Shown: one piece after another, positions 1 through 8,300 of the stretch
Numbering within the stretch: position 1 is the stretch's first letter
How the letters are laid out: each line of letters begins with the position of its first letter
Origin: Nocardioides humilatus
GTDB taxonomy: Bacteria > Actinomycetota > Actinomycetes > Propionibacteriales > Nocardioidaceae
NCBI RefSeq assembly: GCF_008373755.1
Contig: NZ_VUJV01000001.1
Coordinates: forward strand, 1,196,883-1,260,882
Direction: 5' to 3'
Length of the DNA stretch: 64,000 nucleotides
The notes under the pieces: generated by a model
The model's input: only the letters and a program-made list of their open reading frames with translations
What the model was told of the DNA's origin: nothing
Database searches by the model: none
Program-made: the position numbers and the translations under genes

Positions 1-741
1 CGCGATGCGCTCCTGGGGGAGCTTCTGCATCATGTGGATGAAGCCCATGTTGAGCTCGCCGACGATCTCGGCGTCGGTCACCCGGACGTTCTCGAAGAAC
101 AGCTCGGAGGTGTCGGACTCCTCCATGCCGACCTTGTCGAGCTTGCGGCCGCGGCTGAAGCCCTCGGCGGTCGCCTCGAGCGCGAAGAGGGTGATGCCCT
201 TGGGGCCCTTCTCCGGGTCGGTCCGCGCGGCGGTGATGATCAGGTCGCCCGAGAAGCCGTTGGTGATGAAGGTCTTAGAGCCGTTGATGACCCACGAGTC
301 GCCGTCGCGGACGGCGGTGGTCTTCAGCGCGGCGAGGTCGGAACCACCGGAAGGCTCGGTCATGCCGATGCCCAGCAGGATCTCACCCGACGCGACGCCG
401 GGGAGCCAGCGCTGCTTCTGCTCCTCGGTGCCGAGCTCGACGATGTAGGGGGCCGTGATGTCGGAGTGGATGCCGACACAGGTGGGCATCCATGCGCCGA
501 CCTTGGCCATCTCCTCGGTCAGGACCGCATTGAAGCGGAAGTCGTCGGCGCCGGCGCCGCCGTACTCCTCAGGGATGGCGAGGCCGAGCATCCCCTGGTT
601 GCCCGCCTCGAGCCAGAACTCGCGCGGAAGGGACTTCTCCTGGATGTACTTCTCGGCGTTCGGAGTGACCGAGCGCTCGATCCAGGTGGCGGCAGACTCA
701 CGGAACGACTCGTGGTCCTCGTTGTAGATGTCACGCTTCAT
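1..741 (-). CDS. Acyl-CoA dehydrogenase, 3' end off the window
   Basis: FAD-dependent alpha,beta-dehydrogenation of an acyl-CoA thioester in beta-oxidation or a related pathway; cytoplasmic. The 247 visible residues run from the ATG at 741 and have the family layout: helical N-domain (GMLGLAIPEEYGGAGAD), then the beta-domain signatures GIGMTEPSGGSDLAAL and WVINGSKTFITNG that contact flavin and substrate. The C-terminal helical domain with the catalytic Glu lies beyond base 1, so substrate class cannot be judged. The start is supported by a TAGAAT -10 box only 7 nt upstream, implying a leaderless mRNA. The exporter gene at 752-2296 ends 10 bp upstream in the same direction, its stop codon lying inside that promoter. 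Confidence 0.93.
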   Translation of the reverse strand, partial: MKRDIYNEDHESFRESAATWIERSVTPNAEKYIQEKSLPREFWLEAGNQGMLGLAIPEEYGGAGADDFRFNAVLTEEMAKVGAWMPTCVGIHSDITAPYIVELGTEEQKQRWLPGVASGEILLGIGMTEPSGGSDLAALKTTAVRDGDSWVINGSKTFITNGFSGDLIITAARTDPEKGPKGITLFALEATAEGFSRGRKLDKVGMEESDTSELFFENVRVTDAEIVGELNMGFIHMMQKLPQERIA

Positions 742-765
742 GAGCACGATTCTACTCGCGAGTAG
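742..765 (-). promoter_or_regulatory. Leaderless promoter with 14-bp perfect palindrome
   Basis: CTACTCGCGAGTAG at 752-765 is a perfect palindrome. Its left edge overlaps TAGAAT (754-749 on the minus strand), which sits 7 nt before the acyl-CoA dehydrogenase ATG. An operator for a TetR- or GntR-type regulator covering the -10 box is likely; the regulator is not in view. Confidence 0.5.
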
Positions 766-2296
766 CCTCCGTGCCACTGGTCGCCGGACCAACGCGAGAC
801 GGCATCAGTAGTGCAGCCAGCACAAGCAGGAAGGCACAGCCCGCGACGGCCAGGAAGACGGTCTGCAGCGCAGGATCGAGTACGGCGGCGGGCAGGTCGG
901 CGAGGTCGACGGCGCCCGCCGCCTTCGCTCCCCCGAGGCGGTCGGCGACGACCGCGTTGGCGATCGAGCCGAACGCCGCGACACCTACCGCGCTGCCGAC
1001 CGACCGGGCGAACATGTTGGCGCCCGTCGCGACGCCACGCTGACGGAACTCGACCGCCGACTGGAGCGCGACGATGCTCGGGCTGACGACGTAGCCGAGA
1101 CCGAGACCTAGGACGGCACACGCGACCGCGACCAGCCAGATCGGGCTGTCCGGCCCGACGAGCGTCAGGATGCCTGCGCCGATCGCGCCGAAGGCGCTCC
1201 CGAGGAAGAGGCAGGACTTGAAGCCACAGCGCAGGTAGACCCGTCCCGAGGTGCTGGCAGCGATCGGCCAGCCGATCGCGAGCGCGGCGACCGCGAAGCC
1301 CGCGACGGTCGCCCCGGCGCCGAGGACCTGCTGCGCATAGACGGGGATGTACGACGTCACGCCCAGCATCACCACACCAGCGATGAAGCCCGCGACCATG
1401 GCCGCGTTGAGGACGCGGTGCCGGAACAGCCAGCCGGGCAGCACGGGGTCAGCGGCGCGGCGCTCGACGCCGACGAAGAGGATCGCCAGGAGTGCGGCGC
1501 CACCGAGGGCCGCGGCGCTCTGCCACGACCACCACGGCCAGCGGATGCCGCCCTCGAGGAGGCCGAGCAGCAGCAGCGCCGCCGCGGCAGCCACGAGGAA
1601 CGCGCCGGTCCAGTCGATCGGGCGGCGCTCGTGGTGGTCGGCCAGCGAGGCCTTCTCGTCGAAGCGCACCCACAGGACCGCGGCAGCGAGCAGGCCCAGC
1701 GGGACGTTGATCCAGAAGATCCAGCGCCACGACAGGTGGTCGGAGAAGAAGCCGCCGAGCGTCGGTCCGATCACCGCCGACATCGCCCAGACGCTCGCGA
1801 TGTAGCCCTGCGCGACGGCCCGCTCGGCGACCGAGTAGATGTCGCCCATGATCGTCATGCCGGCCGGCTGGATCGCGCCGGCGCCCAGCCCCTGGAGAGC
1901 CCGGAAGGCGATGAGTGCGCCCATGCTCCAGGCGACCGCGCAGAGCACGGAGCCGAGCACGAAGGTCCCGATGCCGAACAGCATCAGCGGCTTGCGGCCG
2001 AAGTTGTCGGCGAGCTTGCCGTAGATCGGGGTGCTGATCGCCTGGGTGAGCAGGTAGGCCGAGAACATCCACGGGAACTGCGTGAAGCCGCCCAGGTCGC
2101 GCACGATCGCCGGCACGGCGGTGGCGAGGATGGTCGCGTCGATCGCGATCAGCGCGATCGCGATCATCACCGACCCGAGGATCGGACCCCGATCGCTCCG
2201 CAGTCCGACCGAGGCTCGGGTCGGGGCTGCGGTGGTGGTCACACCTGGCGGCAACCCCGACCTGCGCTCGGGCATTCCCGGTCGTCCGGCCTCCAC
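752..2296 (-). CDS. MFS drug/metabolite exporter, DHA2 (14-TM) family
   Basis: Proton-driven efflux protein of the inner membrane, 514 aa from a GTG at 2296 (an in-frame ATG at 2275 would remove 7 residues). A cytoplasmic tail of about 40 residues precedes TM1 (ILGSVMIAIALIAIDATILA), which contains the DHA2-typical D-x-T-I motif. The loop GKLADNFGRKPLML is MFS motif A, and LGAGAIQPAGMTIMGDIY and VIGPTLGGFFSDHLSWRW are the motifs of the QacA/EmrB group. Length matches the 14-helix family. It ends directly at the acyl-CoA dehydrogenase promoter. Substrate unknown. Confidence 0.9.
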   Translation of the reverse strand: MEAGRPGMPERRSGLPPGVTTTAAPTRASVGLRSDRGPILGSVMIAIALIAIDATILATAVPAIVRDLGGFTQFPWMFSAYLLTQAISTPIYGKLADNFGRKPLMLFGIGTFVLGSVLCAVAWSMGALIAFRALQGLGAGAIQPAGMTIMGDIYSVAERAVAQGYIASVWAMSAVIGPTLGGFFSDHLSWRWIFWINVPLGLLAAAVLWVRFDEKASLADHHERRPIDWTGAFLVAAAAALLLLGLLEGGIRWPWWSWQSAAALGGAALLAILFVGVERRAADPVLPGWLFRHRVLNAAMVAGFIAGVVMLGVTSYIPVYAQQVLGAGATVAGFAVAALAIGWPIAASTSGRVYLRCGFKSCLFLGSAFGAIGAGILTLVGPDSPIWLVAVACAVLGLGLGYVVSPSIVALQSAVEFRQRGVATGANMFARSVGSAVGVAAFGSIANAVVADRLGGAKAAGAVDLADLPAAVLDPALQTVFLAVAGCAFLLVLAALLMPSRVGPATSGTEATRE

Positions 2297-2342
2297 GTCG
2301 TGTCCGCGATTCCTCCGGTACTCCGACGGCCCCGCCCGCTGT

Positions 2343-2348
2343 TAGCGT
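2343..2348 (+). promoter_or_regulatory. -10 box of the left T7SS unit
   Basis: TAGCGT followed by CCGATCGG. The 14-base string TAGCGTCCGATSGG recurs at 4932 before the WXG100 gene, so both transcription units of this arm seem to share one promoter type. Confidence 0.45.
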
Positions 2349-2414
2349 CCGATCGGAATCATGTGCCTGGCTCGGAGACCGCACACCTGGACGCAGCGGA
2401 GAGCGAGGACCCCC

Positions 2415-2726
2415 GTGCCCGACTTGTCAGTCGACAGCGCCAACCTTCGCGCAGGTGCGTCACAGTTGTTGCGCGTGGCTGACGTCTTCGCGAGCGAGGC
2501 GCGCGCCGTCGAGGGAGCCCTCGATCGTGCCATCGACGTGATCAGCGCCGAAGGTGGCCACCGGGACGTCGTCTCTGCCCTCTCCGAGCTATTCAGGTCA
2601 GCGCGCGCCGGGCACGATCGCGTTCGCGAGCATGCGTTCGACCTGGTCGAGATGCTCAGGGAGTGTGCCGAGGAGTACGACGCCACGGACATCTTCCTCG
2701 CCCACCAGGCGAGCGAGGTCATATGA
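2415..2726 (+). CDS. EspC-like small T7SS helical protein
   Basis: A 103-residue all-helical acidic protein from the GTG at 2415, preceded by GAGCGAGGA as ribosome-binding site. The opening pattern DLSVDSANLRAGASQLLRVAD resembles the ESX EspC/DUF2580 type (short helical T7SS substrates or partners beginning with a D-x-L-R-x-A-A helix). Its stop overlaps the next ATG (ATGA at 2723-2726), so it is translationally coupled to the lipase-type effector and is a plausible co-secreted partner or targeting factor for it. Family assignment rests on pattern only. Confidence 0.6.
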   Translation: MPDLSVDSANLRAGASQLLRVADVFASEARAVEGALDRAIDVISAEGGHRDVVSALSELFRSARAGHDRVREHAFDLVEMLRECAEEYDATDIFLAHQASEVI

Positions 2727-4345
2727 GCACGACGTGGCTGGAGGTCGCCCGGCCCGGCGGACGCGCGGACGATCTGCTCCACCTTGCTCATCAGGTTCGT
2801 CGCGGGGCGGACGACATCTCCTTCCTCCGGCACCCCCTCGCGATGTCAGCCGATCTTGCCACCGCTGAGTGGTCCGGTCTCGCCGCCTACGCGTTTCACC
2901 ACCAGCACCAGATGACGCAGGGAGCGATCACCCAGATCGGCGACCTCCATCGAGAGGCTGCGGCAATCATCGAGGCCTACGCCGAGAAGTTGGACTCCAC
3001 CCAGAACACGGCGCGCACCGCGGTCGACCAGATCCACTCGGCACTCGACAGCTACACCGCGCAGGCCCGCGCAGCGTTCCAACAGATCGTGAGGATGCTC
3101 CGAGGGGCACTCGACAACCCCGTGGCCGACCTGGTCGGCGATGTCTTCCCCGCGGTCGAACGGATCGTCGACCGACTGCTGACCTGGCAGCCCCCCACCC
3201 ACCTGTCCCCAGCACTCATCTGCCAGCCAGCGCCGAGCGCGTCGTTCACCTCCGGGGCTGTCGAAGCTGCGCTCAGCGCGACGGACTGGGGCATCGCCCG
3301 GCTCCTCGACGGCATCGACTCCGTCCTCCATTTCATCGGCGACCTGATCCATGGCGCTATCGGGCTGGTGAAGAAGGCAGAGGACTTCCTGTCGCGGGCC
3401 GTCGCCGCTGCGCAGGACCTCGCCCGTCGCGCGTTCGAGGCGCTGGTCGACTTCGGGCGTGATTGTGCGCGGAAGATCGCCTCGATCGGTCATGCGGTGT
3501 ACGACGTTGCCGTCGAAGCGATCTCTCAGGGCGTGTACATCGCCCGTCACTTGTGGAGCGAGTCGGCGAACATCGTCGAGCAGTGGCTGAAGCAGAAGCT
3601 GGGCATCCGGAACATGCACGGCACCTATCCGCTCAACCGCTTCCCTGCGCACAGCCGGGAGCGTTTCGAGGAGCTAAAGGACCTCGCCTCGCGCGTCTAC
3701 GACGACACCGAACCGGACAAAATCTGTACGCCGAGCGGCAACTACCGGCGCCTGAGCCCGGCCGAGCTGCGCCAGCTCGGCATCACACCCCAGATGCTGG
3801 ACGACGGCCACGGCGGGTTCTATGCAGCCGTGTTCTACAACGAGGACACTGGTCAGTACGTCCTCAGCTTCCGCGGCAGCCAGTCCGCCACCGACTGGCT
3901 GGTCCACAATCCCCAGAACGCGGCCGGCGTCACGACCGACCAGGGCCGTCGCGCCGTCGACCTTGCCGTGGCACTCGCCCAGCAGGTCGGCTCGGGGAAC
4001 ATGACGGCGGTCGGGCACTCGACCGGCGGCGCGCTGGCAGCGATTGCAGCGGTGGCAACCGGCGCGCAAGCCGTCACCTACAACGCTGCCGGGGTGGGGC
4101 AGGGCAACCTAGACTATGCCCTTAACGCGTCCGGCGGTCGACCCAGCGGATCGATCACCAACTACGTCGGCCCAGCTGACCCGCTCACAATCGGCCAGCA
4201 GCACACCACCGGATCCGATGCCCTAGGGAACCAGGTCACCACCGACACGACGCCAGTCACCGACTTCACCGACAACCCCATCGACGCGGTCACGGACCGG
4301 CATGGCCTGGATTCGATGCTGTACCCCGGATCCGCGAGCATCTGA
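2723..4345 (+). CDS. T7SS effector: WXG-type N-terminal domain fused to a lipase/esterase domain
   Basis: 540 aa. Residues 1-130 are helical with W50-S-G52 at a predicted turn, as in WXG100/LXG secretion domains. Residues 130-300 are a long helical linker. Residues 320-540 look like an alpha/beta-hydrolase: YVLSFRGSQSATDW (oxyanion strand), VGHSTGGALAA with nucleophile Ser433, and candidate Asp487 (VGPADPLT) and His527 (DRHGLDSM), the order found in class 3 lipases and the Mbeg1-like/DUF2974 group. Expected activity is ester or phospholipid cleavage outside the cell or in a competitor. Coupled by ATGA to the EspC-like gene and followed after 3 bp by a small protein that may be its chaperone or immunity factor. 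The triad assignment is inferred from motif order. Confidence 0.7.
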   Translation: MSTTWLEVARPGGRADDLLHLAHQVRRGADDISFLRHPLAMSADLATAEWSGLAAYAFHHQHQMTQGAITQIGDLHREAAAIIEAYAEKLDSTQNTARTAVDQIHSALDSYTAQARAAFQQIVRMLRGALDNPVADLVGDVFPAVERIVDRLLTWQPPTHLSPALICQPAPSASFTSGAVEAALSATDWGIARLLDGIDSVLHFIGDLIHGAIGLVKKAEDFLSRAVAAAQDLARRAFEALVDFGRDCARKIASIGHAVYDVAVEAISQGVYIARHLWSESANIVEQWLKQKLGIRNMHGTYPLNRFPAHSRERFEELKDLASRVYDDTEPDKICTPSGNYRRLSPAELRQLGITPQMLDDGHGGFYAAVFYNEDTGQYVLSFRGSQSATDWLVHNPQNAAGVTTDQGRRAVDLAVALAQQVGSGNMTAVGHSTGGALAAIAAVATGAQAVTYNAAGVGQGNLDYALNASGGRPSGSITNYVGPADPLTIGQQHTTGSDALGNQVTTDTTPVTDFTDNPIDAVTDRHGLDSMLYPGSASI

Positions 4346-4348
4346 GCA

Positions 4349-4879
4349 ATGACGATGACGACCTCCTCCCCGCAGCCCCAACTCCGGGTGTCCTTGCCCG
4401 GCCGCTGGACCCGCACCGAGCTTGCCGATCCGTCGCACGTCTCCGCCAGCACTGGTGCGCTGGCGGACTTAATCGGCGATCACGTCGGCGACCAGCTCGG
4501 TCACAATGCACTTCGCGACCAGCTGGAGCGGACCGCCCTCAACGAGCGGCGAGACGGATCGGCGCTTTTCTACTTCCTCATCGCTCCAGAAGCGTCCGAG
4601 CCCTGGCCCCTGCTGCTTTTCGTCGGCCAATCACGCACCGAGCTGCCGGGGGGCGACGTGGCCACCGTGTCAGCAGGACCCTATGGCGGGGTGCTCCGCA
4701 CCTATCAGGAACGACCAGTCGAGGGTCCGCTAGGCATCCCGTTCGGCCGCCTGTCGTACCGGATCCCGGTCAGCGCGGACCTGTCGTTCGACGTCGTCTT
4801 CCGCTTCTTACCCGTCGACGATCCCGCACCCCTCTTCGACCACTGTCAGCGGATCGTCGGCGCTGTCGACGTGGGCTGA
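4349..4879 (+). CDS. Small T7SS-associated protein of unknown function (candidate immunity or chaperone)
   Basis: 176 aa, soluble, no signal peptide, no known catalytic motif. It begins MTMTTSSPQPQLRVSLPGRW and ends with an alternating strand/helix segment (VSADLSFDVVFRFLPVDDPA then LFDHCQRIVGAV). The layout (LPxxW opening; a central helix DQLERTALNERRDGSALFYF; a beta strand then a terminal helix with LFDxxxxxVG) resembles the 220-aa product of 15853-16515 in the same locus, suggesting distant paralogy. Its position 3 bp after the lipase effector favours immunity, adaptor or chaperone. Function not recognised. Confidence 0.6.
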   Translation: MTMTTSSPQPQLRVSLPGRWTRTELADPSHVSASTGALADLIGDHVGDQLGHNALRDQLERTALNERRDGSALFYFLIAPEASEPWPLLLFVGQSRTELPGGDVATVSAGPYGGVLRTYQERPVEGPLGIPFGRLSYRIPVSADLSFDVVFRFLPVDDPAPLFDHCQRIVGAVDVG

Positions 4880-4931
4880 GCCACTGGGTTGTCGTCACTT
4901 TCGCTAGTGACGAACCGGCTTCAACAGTTGC

Positions 4932-4937
4932 TAGCGT
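4932..4937 (+). promoter_or_regulatory. -10 box before the WXG100 gene
   Basis: TAGCGT within TAGCGTCCGATGGG, nearly identical to the site at 2343. It implies a leader of about 50 nt before the ATG at 4996. Confidence 0.4.
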
Positions 4938-4995
4938 CCGATGGGCGAGGAGCCATGTCTCCTCCATCACATCGACAAGAAACCCAGGGGATGAC

Positions 4996-5289
4996 ATGGC
5001 AAACGTTTCCGTTTCCTACCAGGACCTCGAGGCCAAGGCCCGCGAGTTCCGCAACCACCAGACCGAGATCGAGGGCCAGCTCACGACCCTCAAGGGCAAG
5101 GTGGACCAGCTCGTCTCGGGCGGCTTCGTCACCGATGCGGCGTCAGGTCAGTTCCAGGCGTCGTACGACGAGCTCAAGCGAGGGCTCAGCAGCGCTCTTG
5201 AGGGGCTCGACGGCTTGGCCACGTACCTAGAGAAGGCCGCCGAAACCTTCCGCAACGTCGACGACGAACTCGCGCGCGCGCTCCGCTGA
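4996..5289 (+). CDS. WXG100/ESAT-6-like protein with F in place of the motif Trp
   Basis: 97 aa, the usual WXG100 length, predicted two-helix hairpin. The central turn reads VSGGFVTDAASGQF, where most members have a SGGWxGxAA-type turn; here Phe44 replaces Trp and the Gly is absent. The rest (N-terminal YQDLEAKAREF helix; C-terminal LEGLDGLATYLEKAAETF helix) fits the family well. AGGGG lies 5 nt before the ATG. The gene has its own promoter and stops before a hairpin terminator shared with the converging ATPase gene. Likely a secreted T7SS substrate or partner of the other WXG proteins in the locus. Confidence 0.85.
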   Translation: MANVSVSYQDLEAKAREFRNHQTEIEGQLTTLKGKVDQLVSGGFVTDAASGQFQASYDELKRGLSSALEGLDGLATYLEKAAETFRNVDDELARALR

Positions 5290-5302
5290 CTCGGACACTC
5301 GA

Positions 5303-5335
5303 ATGGCGGGACCAGCCGTGAGGCGGTCCCGCCAT
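5303..5335. terminator. Bidirectional hairpin terminator between converging T7SS units
   Basis: An 11-bp perfect stem (ATGGCGGGACC at 5303-5313 with GGTCCCGCCAT at 5325-5335) with an 11-nt loop, followed on the plus strand by CGTGCTTTT. It separates the WXG100 stop (5289) from the ATPase stop (5360). Confidence 0.8.
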
Positions 5336-5359
5336 CGTGCTTTTCCGGATGCGCGCCAC

Positions 5360-8300
5360 TCAACCGATCGCCGGAGCGATCGTGGCGACCTGTATCAGCC
5401 GGCCGTCGCCCATGTGCAACCAGCCACGACCGGGCTGCGGGGCCCCGCCGACCAGCGACCGCGGGAGGCGAAAGCCGATCGCATCGCCGTCCCCCCACGC
5501 CTGCGGAGAGAGCAGCAGGCCGCGGCGGGCCTTGCGCGCCTCGTTCAACCAACCCATGCTGGCCGACGAGAGCGCGTCGGCATCGCCGGCGACGGCAAGT
5601 GTCGCCCGAGCAGTGCCGCGGGCGACCTGGACCAGGTAGTCCCCGATGTCGGCCATTCTCAAGCCCTCGGCGTCATCAACGACGATCAGGACCGGTTGGT
5701 CGGCGCTCTCGACCAATGACGCGATCTGGTCTGGCGGGCCGTCCCCCGTCAGCACTGAAAGGACCCCCGGTTGCTCTTCGAGGGATCGCACGACGCTTGG
5801 CCGCGGAGCGACCCCCACCACCATGCCGCCGGTCGCGAGCCAGCTGAGTGCCATCTGCAGGAGGACGGTGCTCCGACCGGAGCGTCCGGGCCCACCGACG
5901 ATGAACGAAGTACCGCCTGCCCTAGTCAGTCCGTACGCCGACAGCTCGTCGCCGCCGACGCCCACGGCAGCGAACGGCTCCTGGACCGACGCAGCGTTGA
6001 TGGCGAGCACAGCGTCGAGACCGATGGTCGACGGCAGGCTGTCCACGCGGAACGGCGGCCGGGTGTGCGTCGAACGGCCCGTCGCCCGAGCGCCGATGTC
6101 AACGAGCGCAGCGGCCTGAGCCTGGCCTGAGACGTCGTCAGCCAGGACGTACACCTGCGTCTCAATACCGCCTGGGCGAAACCCTCGGCCATCCGGTACT
6201 TGATCAGGCATCTGGCGCGGGTTGAGCCCAACCAAGCCGTAGTCATCCTTCTCCGCGAGCCTAAGAGTCAGCTTGTTCTCGGTCATTGCCGCTAGTCGCC
6301 CGTAATAGGGCAAGCTCCGGTCGCCCGTGATGACGAGGTGGACCCCGAGGCTGGCACCTTCGCGGAGAATCCGCATGATCGCTGCGGCGTTGTCCTCGTC
6401 TTCTCCGAGGGTTGGGATGAATGCCTCCCACCTGTCGAGCATGACGACGAGGTGCGGGAGTGGCTCCAGCCCGGAACTGCGCTGCTCAGTAATGTCGCCG
6501 AACTCCCGTTCAGCGAGAAGCCGCTGACGAGCGTCCATTTCTTCACCGATTCGGGCCAGCAGACGTGCAGCGCGTTCACCCTCGGTGCGACTGACCACGC
6601 TGCCCGTGTGTGGGAGCGCCGCGAGCGCGTTGAGCGCACCGTTTCCACAGTCGATACCGTAGAGGTGGACGTCCACCGGAGATGCGCTCATTGCGATCGA
6701 CCCGGCCAGCGTGCGCAGTACCTGCGATCGACCGCTGCGCGGCGATCCGATGACGAGCAGGTGGCCATCACGGTCGAGGTCGAAGTATGCGACGCACTGT
6801 TGCTGGAGGCTCGGCAGGTCGCTGAGACCGTAGGGGAAGGGCGGCACGACGCCTTCGGCGAACGGCACACTGACCGGGAGGACGAGCCGCGTCGCCATCG
6901 GCGGCAGCCAAGGGCTCCGCTGTGCCGGCACGTCTTCCGCCCGGCCCGCTCCGACTACCGCTGCTACAAGCGCTGCGAGGTCCGTCTCGTCAACCTCTGT
7001 CTCCTTGCGCGCGGGGGCGGTCGGGGGCGGGTAGCCCAGCGCCGACCATGCGAGGCGAGCGACGAAGGGAGGTGGGAGATCGGTGGCCGCTGCTCCCGGT
7101 CGGCGGCCACCAACCCGGCCCGATTGGAACGGCTGAAGCGTGCTCGCACCCAACCGGGCATACGCCCGACCCGGTGTCGACTTCGAGATCCGGAAGGCAT
7201 CGGGCACGTCGATGACGTCGGTACTGTCCGAGGCGTCGCGCACACGAAGGGCGATCCGCATGTTGGTGTTGGCCTGGATCTCGGGCGATACAACCCCGCT
7301 CGGGCGCTGGGTCGCAAGCAGGAGATGGATTCCCATGCTCCGACCGAGCTGCGAGATGCTGACCAACCCATTGACGAAGTCGGGGAGGTCCTTAAAGAGC
7401 TGTGCGAACTCATCAATGACGATGAGCAGCCGAGGCAGCGCAGGACGGTGCGGCTCCTTCGAGCGAAGTCGCTGGTAATCCTCGATGTCCTTGGTCTCCG
7501 CCTTGGCCAGGAAGTGCTCTCGGTACTTCAGCTCGGCCTTCAAGGAGGCCAGCGCCCGCACCACTAGGTGCTGGTCAAGGTCATTGACCTTTCCGACCAC
7601 GTGCGGCATCTCGGCAAAGGCCTTAAAGGCACTGTCGCCCTTGTAGTCGACGAGCACGAAGTTCATCGCATCTGGCCGGTTCGCGACCGCCAGCGATGCG
7701 ACAATAGTCTGGAGGAGTTCGGTTTTTCCGGATCCGGTCATGCCCGCGATGAGTCCGTGCGGCCCGTCTACCTTGAGGTCGAGGCTGAACGACCCGGTCA
7801 ACCCGATGCCAAGGACCATCTCAGTGCTCTGAGGCCTAAGAACCCAACCGGCGCGGATCGCTTCCGGTGTTGGCGGATCCAGCGCCAACACGTCGAGCAG
7901 ACGTGCGGCGTCCGGCAGAGAACTGCCCTCCTGTGTTGCACCAACATCGCGAAGTGGCGCGATGGCCCGCGCCACCCTGTCCGCCCATTCCGCTGACACA
8001 CCCTCCCGCAAGAGACCCTCGATCGGGAGTTCTCCGCTCCGCCGGAGGACTCCCCGGACCGATTTTTCGGCGTCGACCTGAAAGGTGGCTGTGCAGCGCT
8101 CCGGAAGCGCCTTTTCGTGCTCGGCCACGCAGACTGCGAAGACCCCCACAGGTGGACCGTCGACCAAGACCTCATTGAGCCCGGGAATGGCCCTCAGCTC
8201 TCGGTAGCCATGCAGGACCACCACATGCGCCGGGAACGACCCTTGGGTTGCACGGTGCTCCTTCTGGAACTGTTCGCGCTCGGCGATCAGCGCGCTCAAC

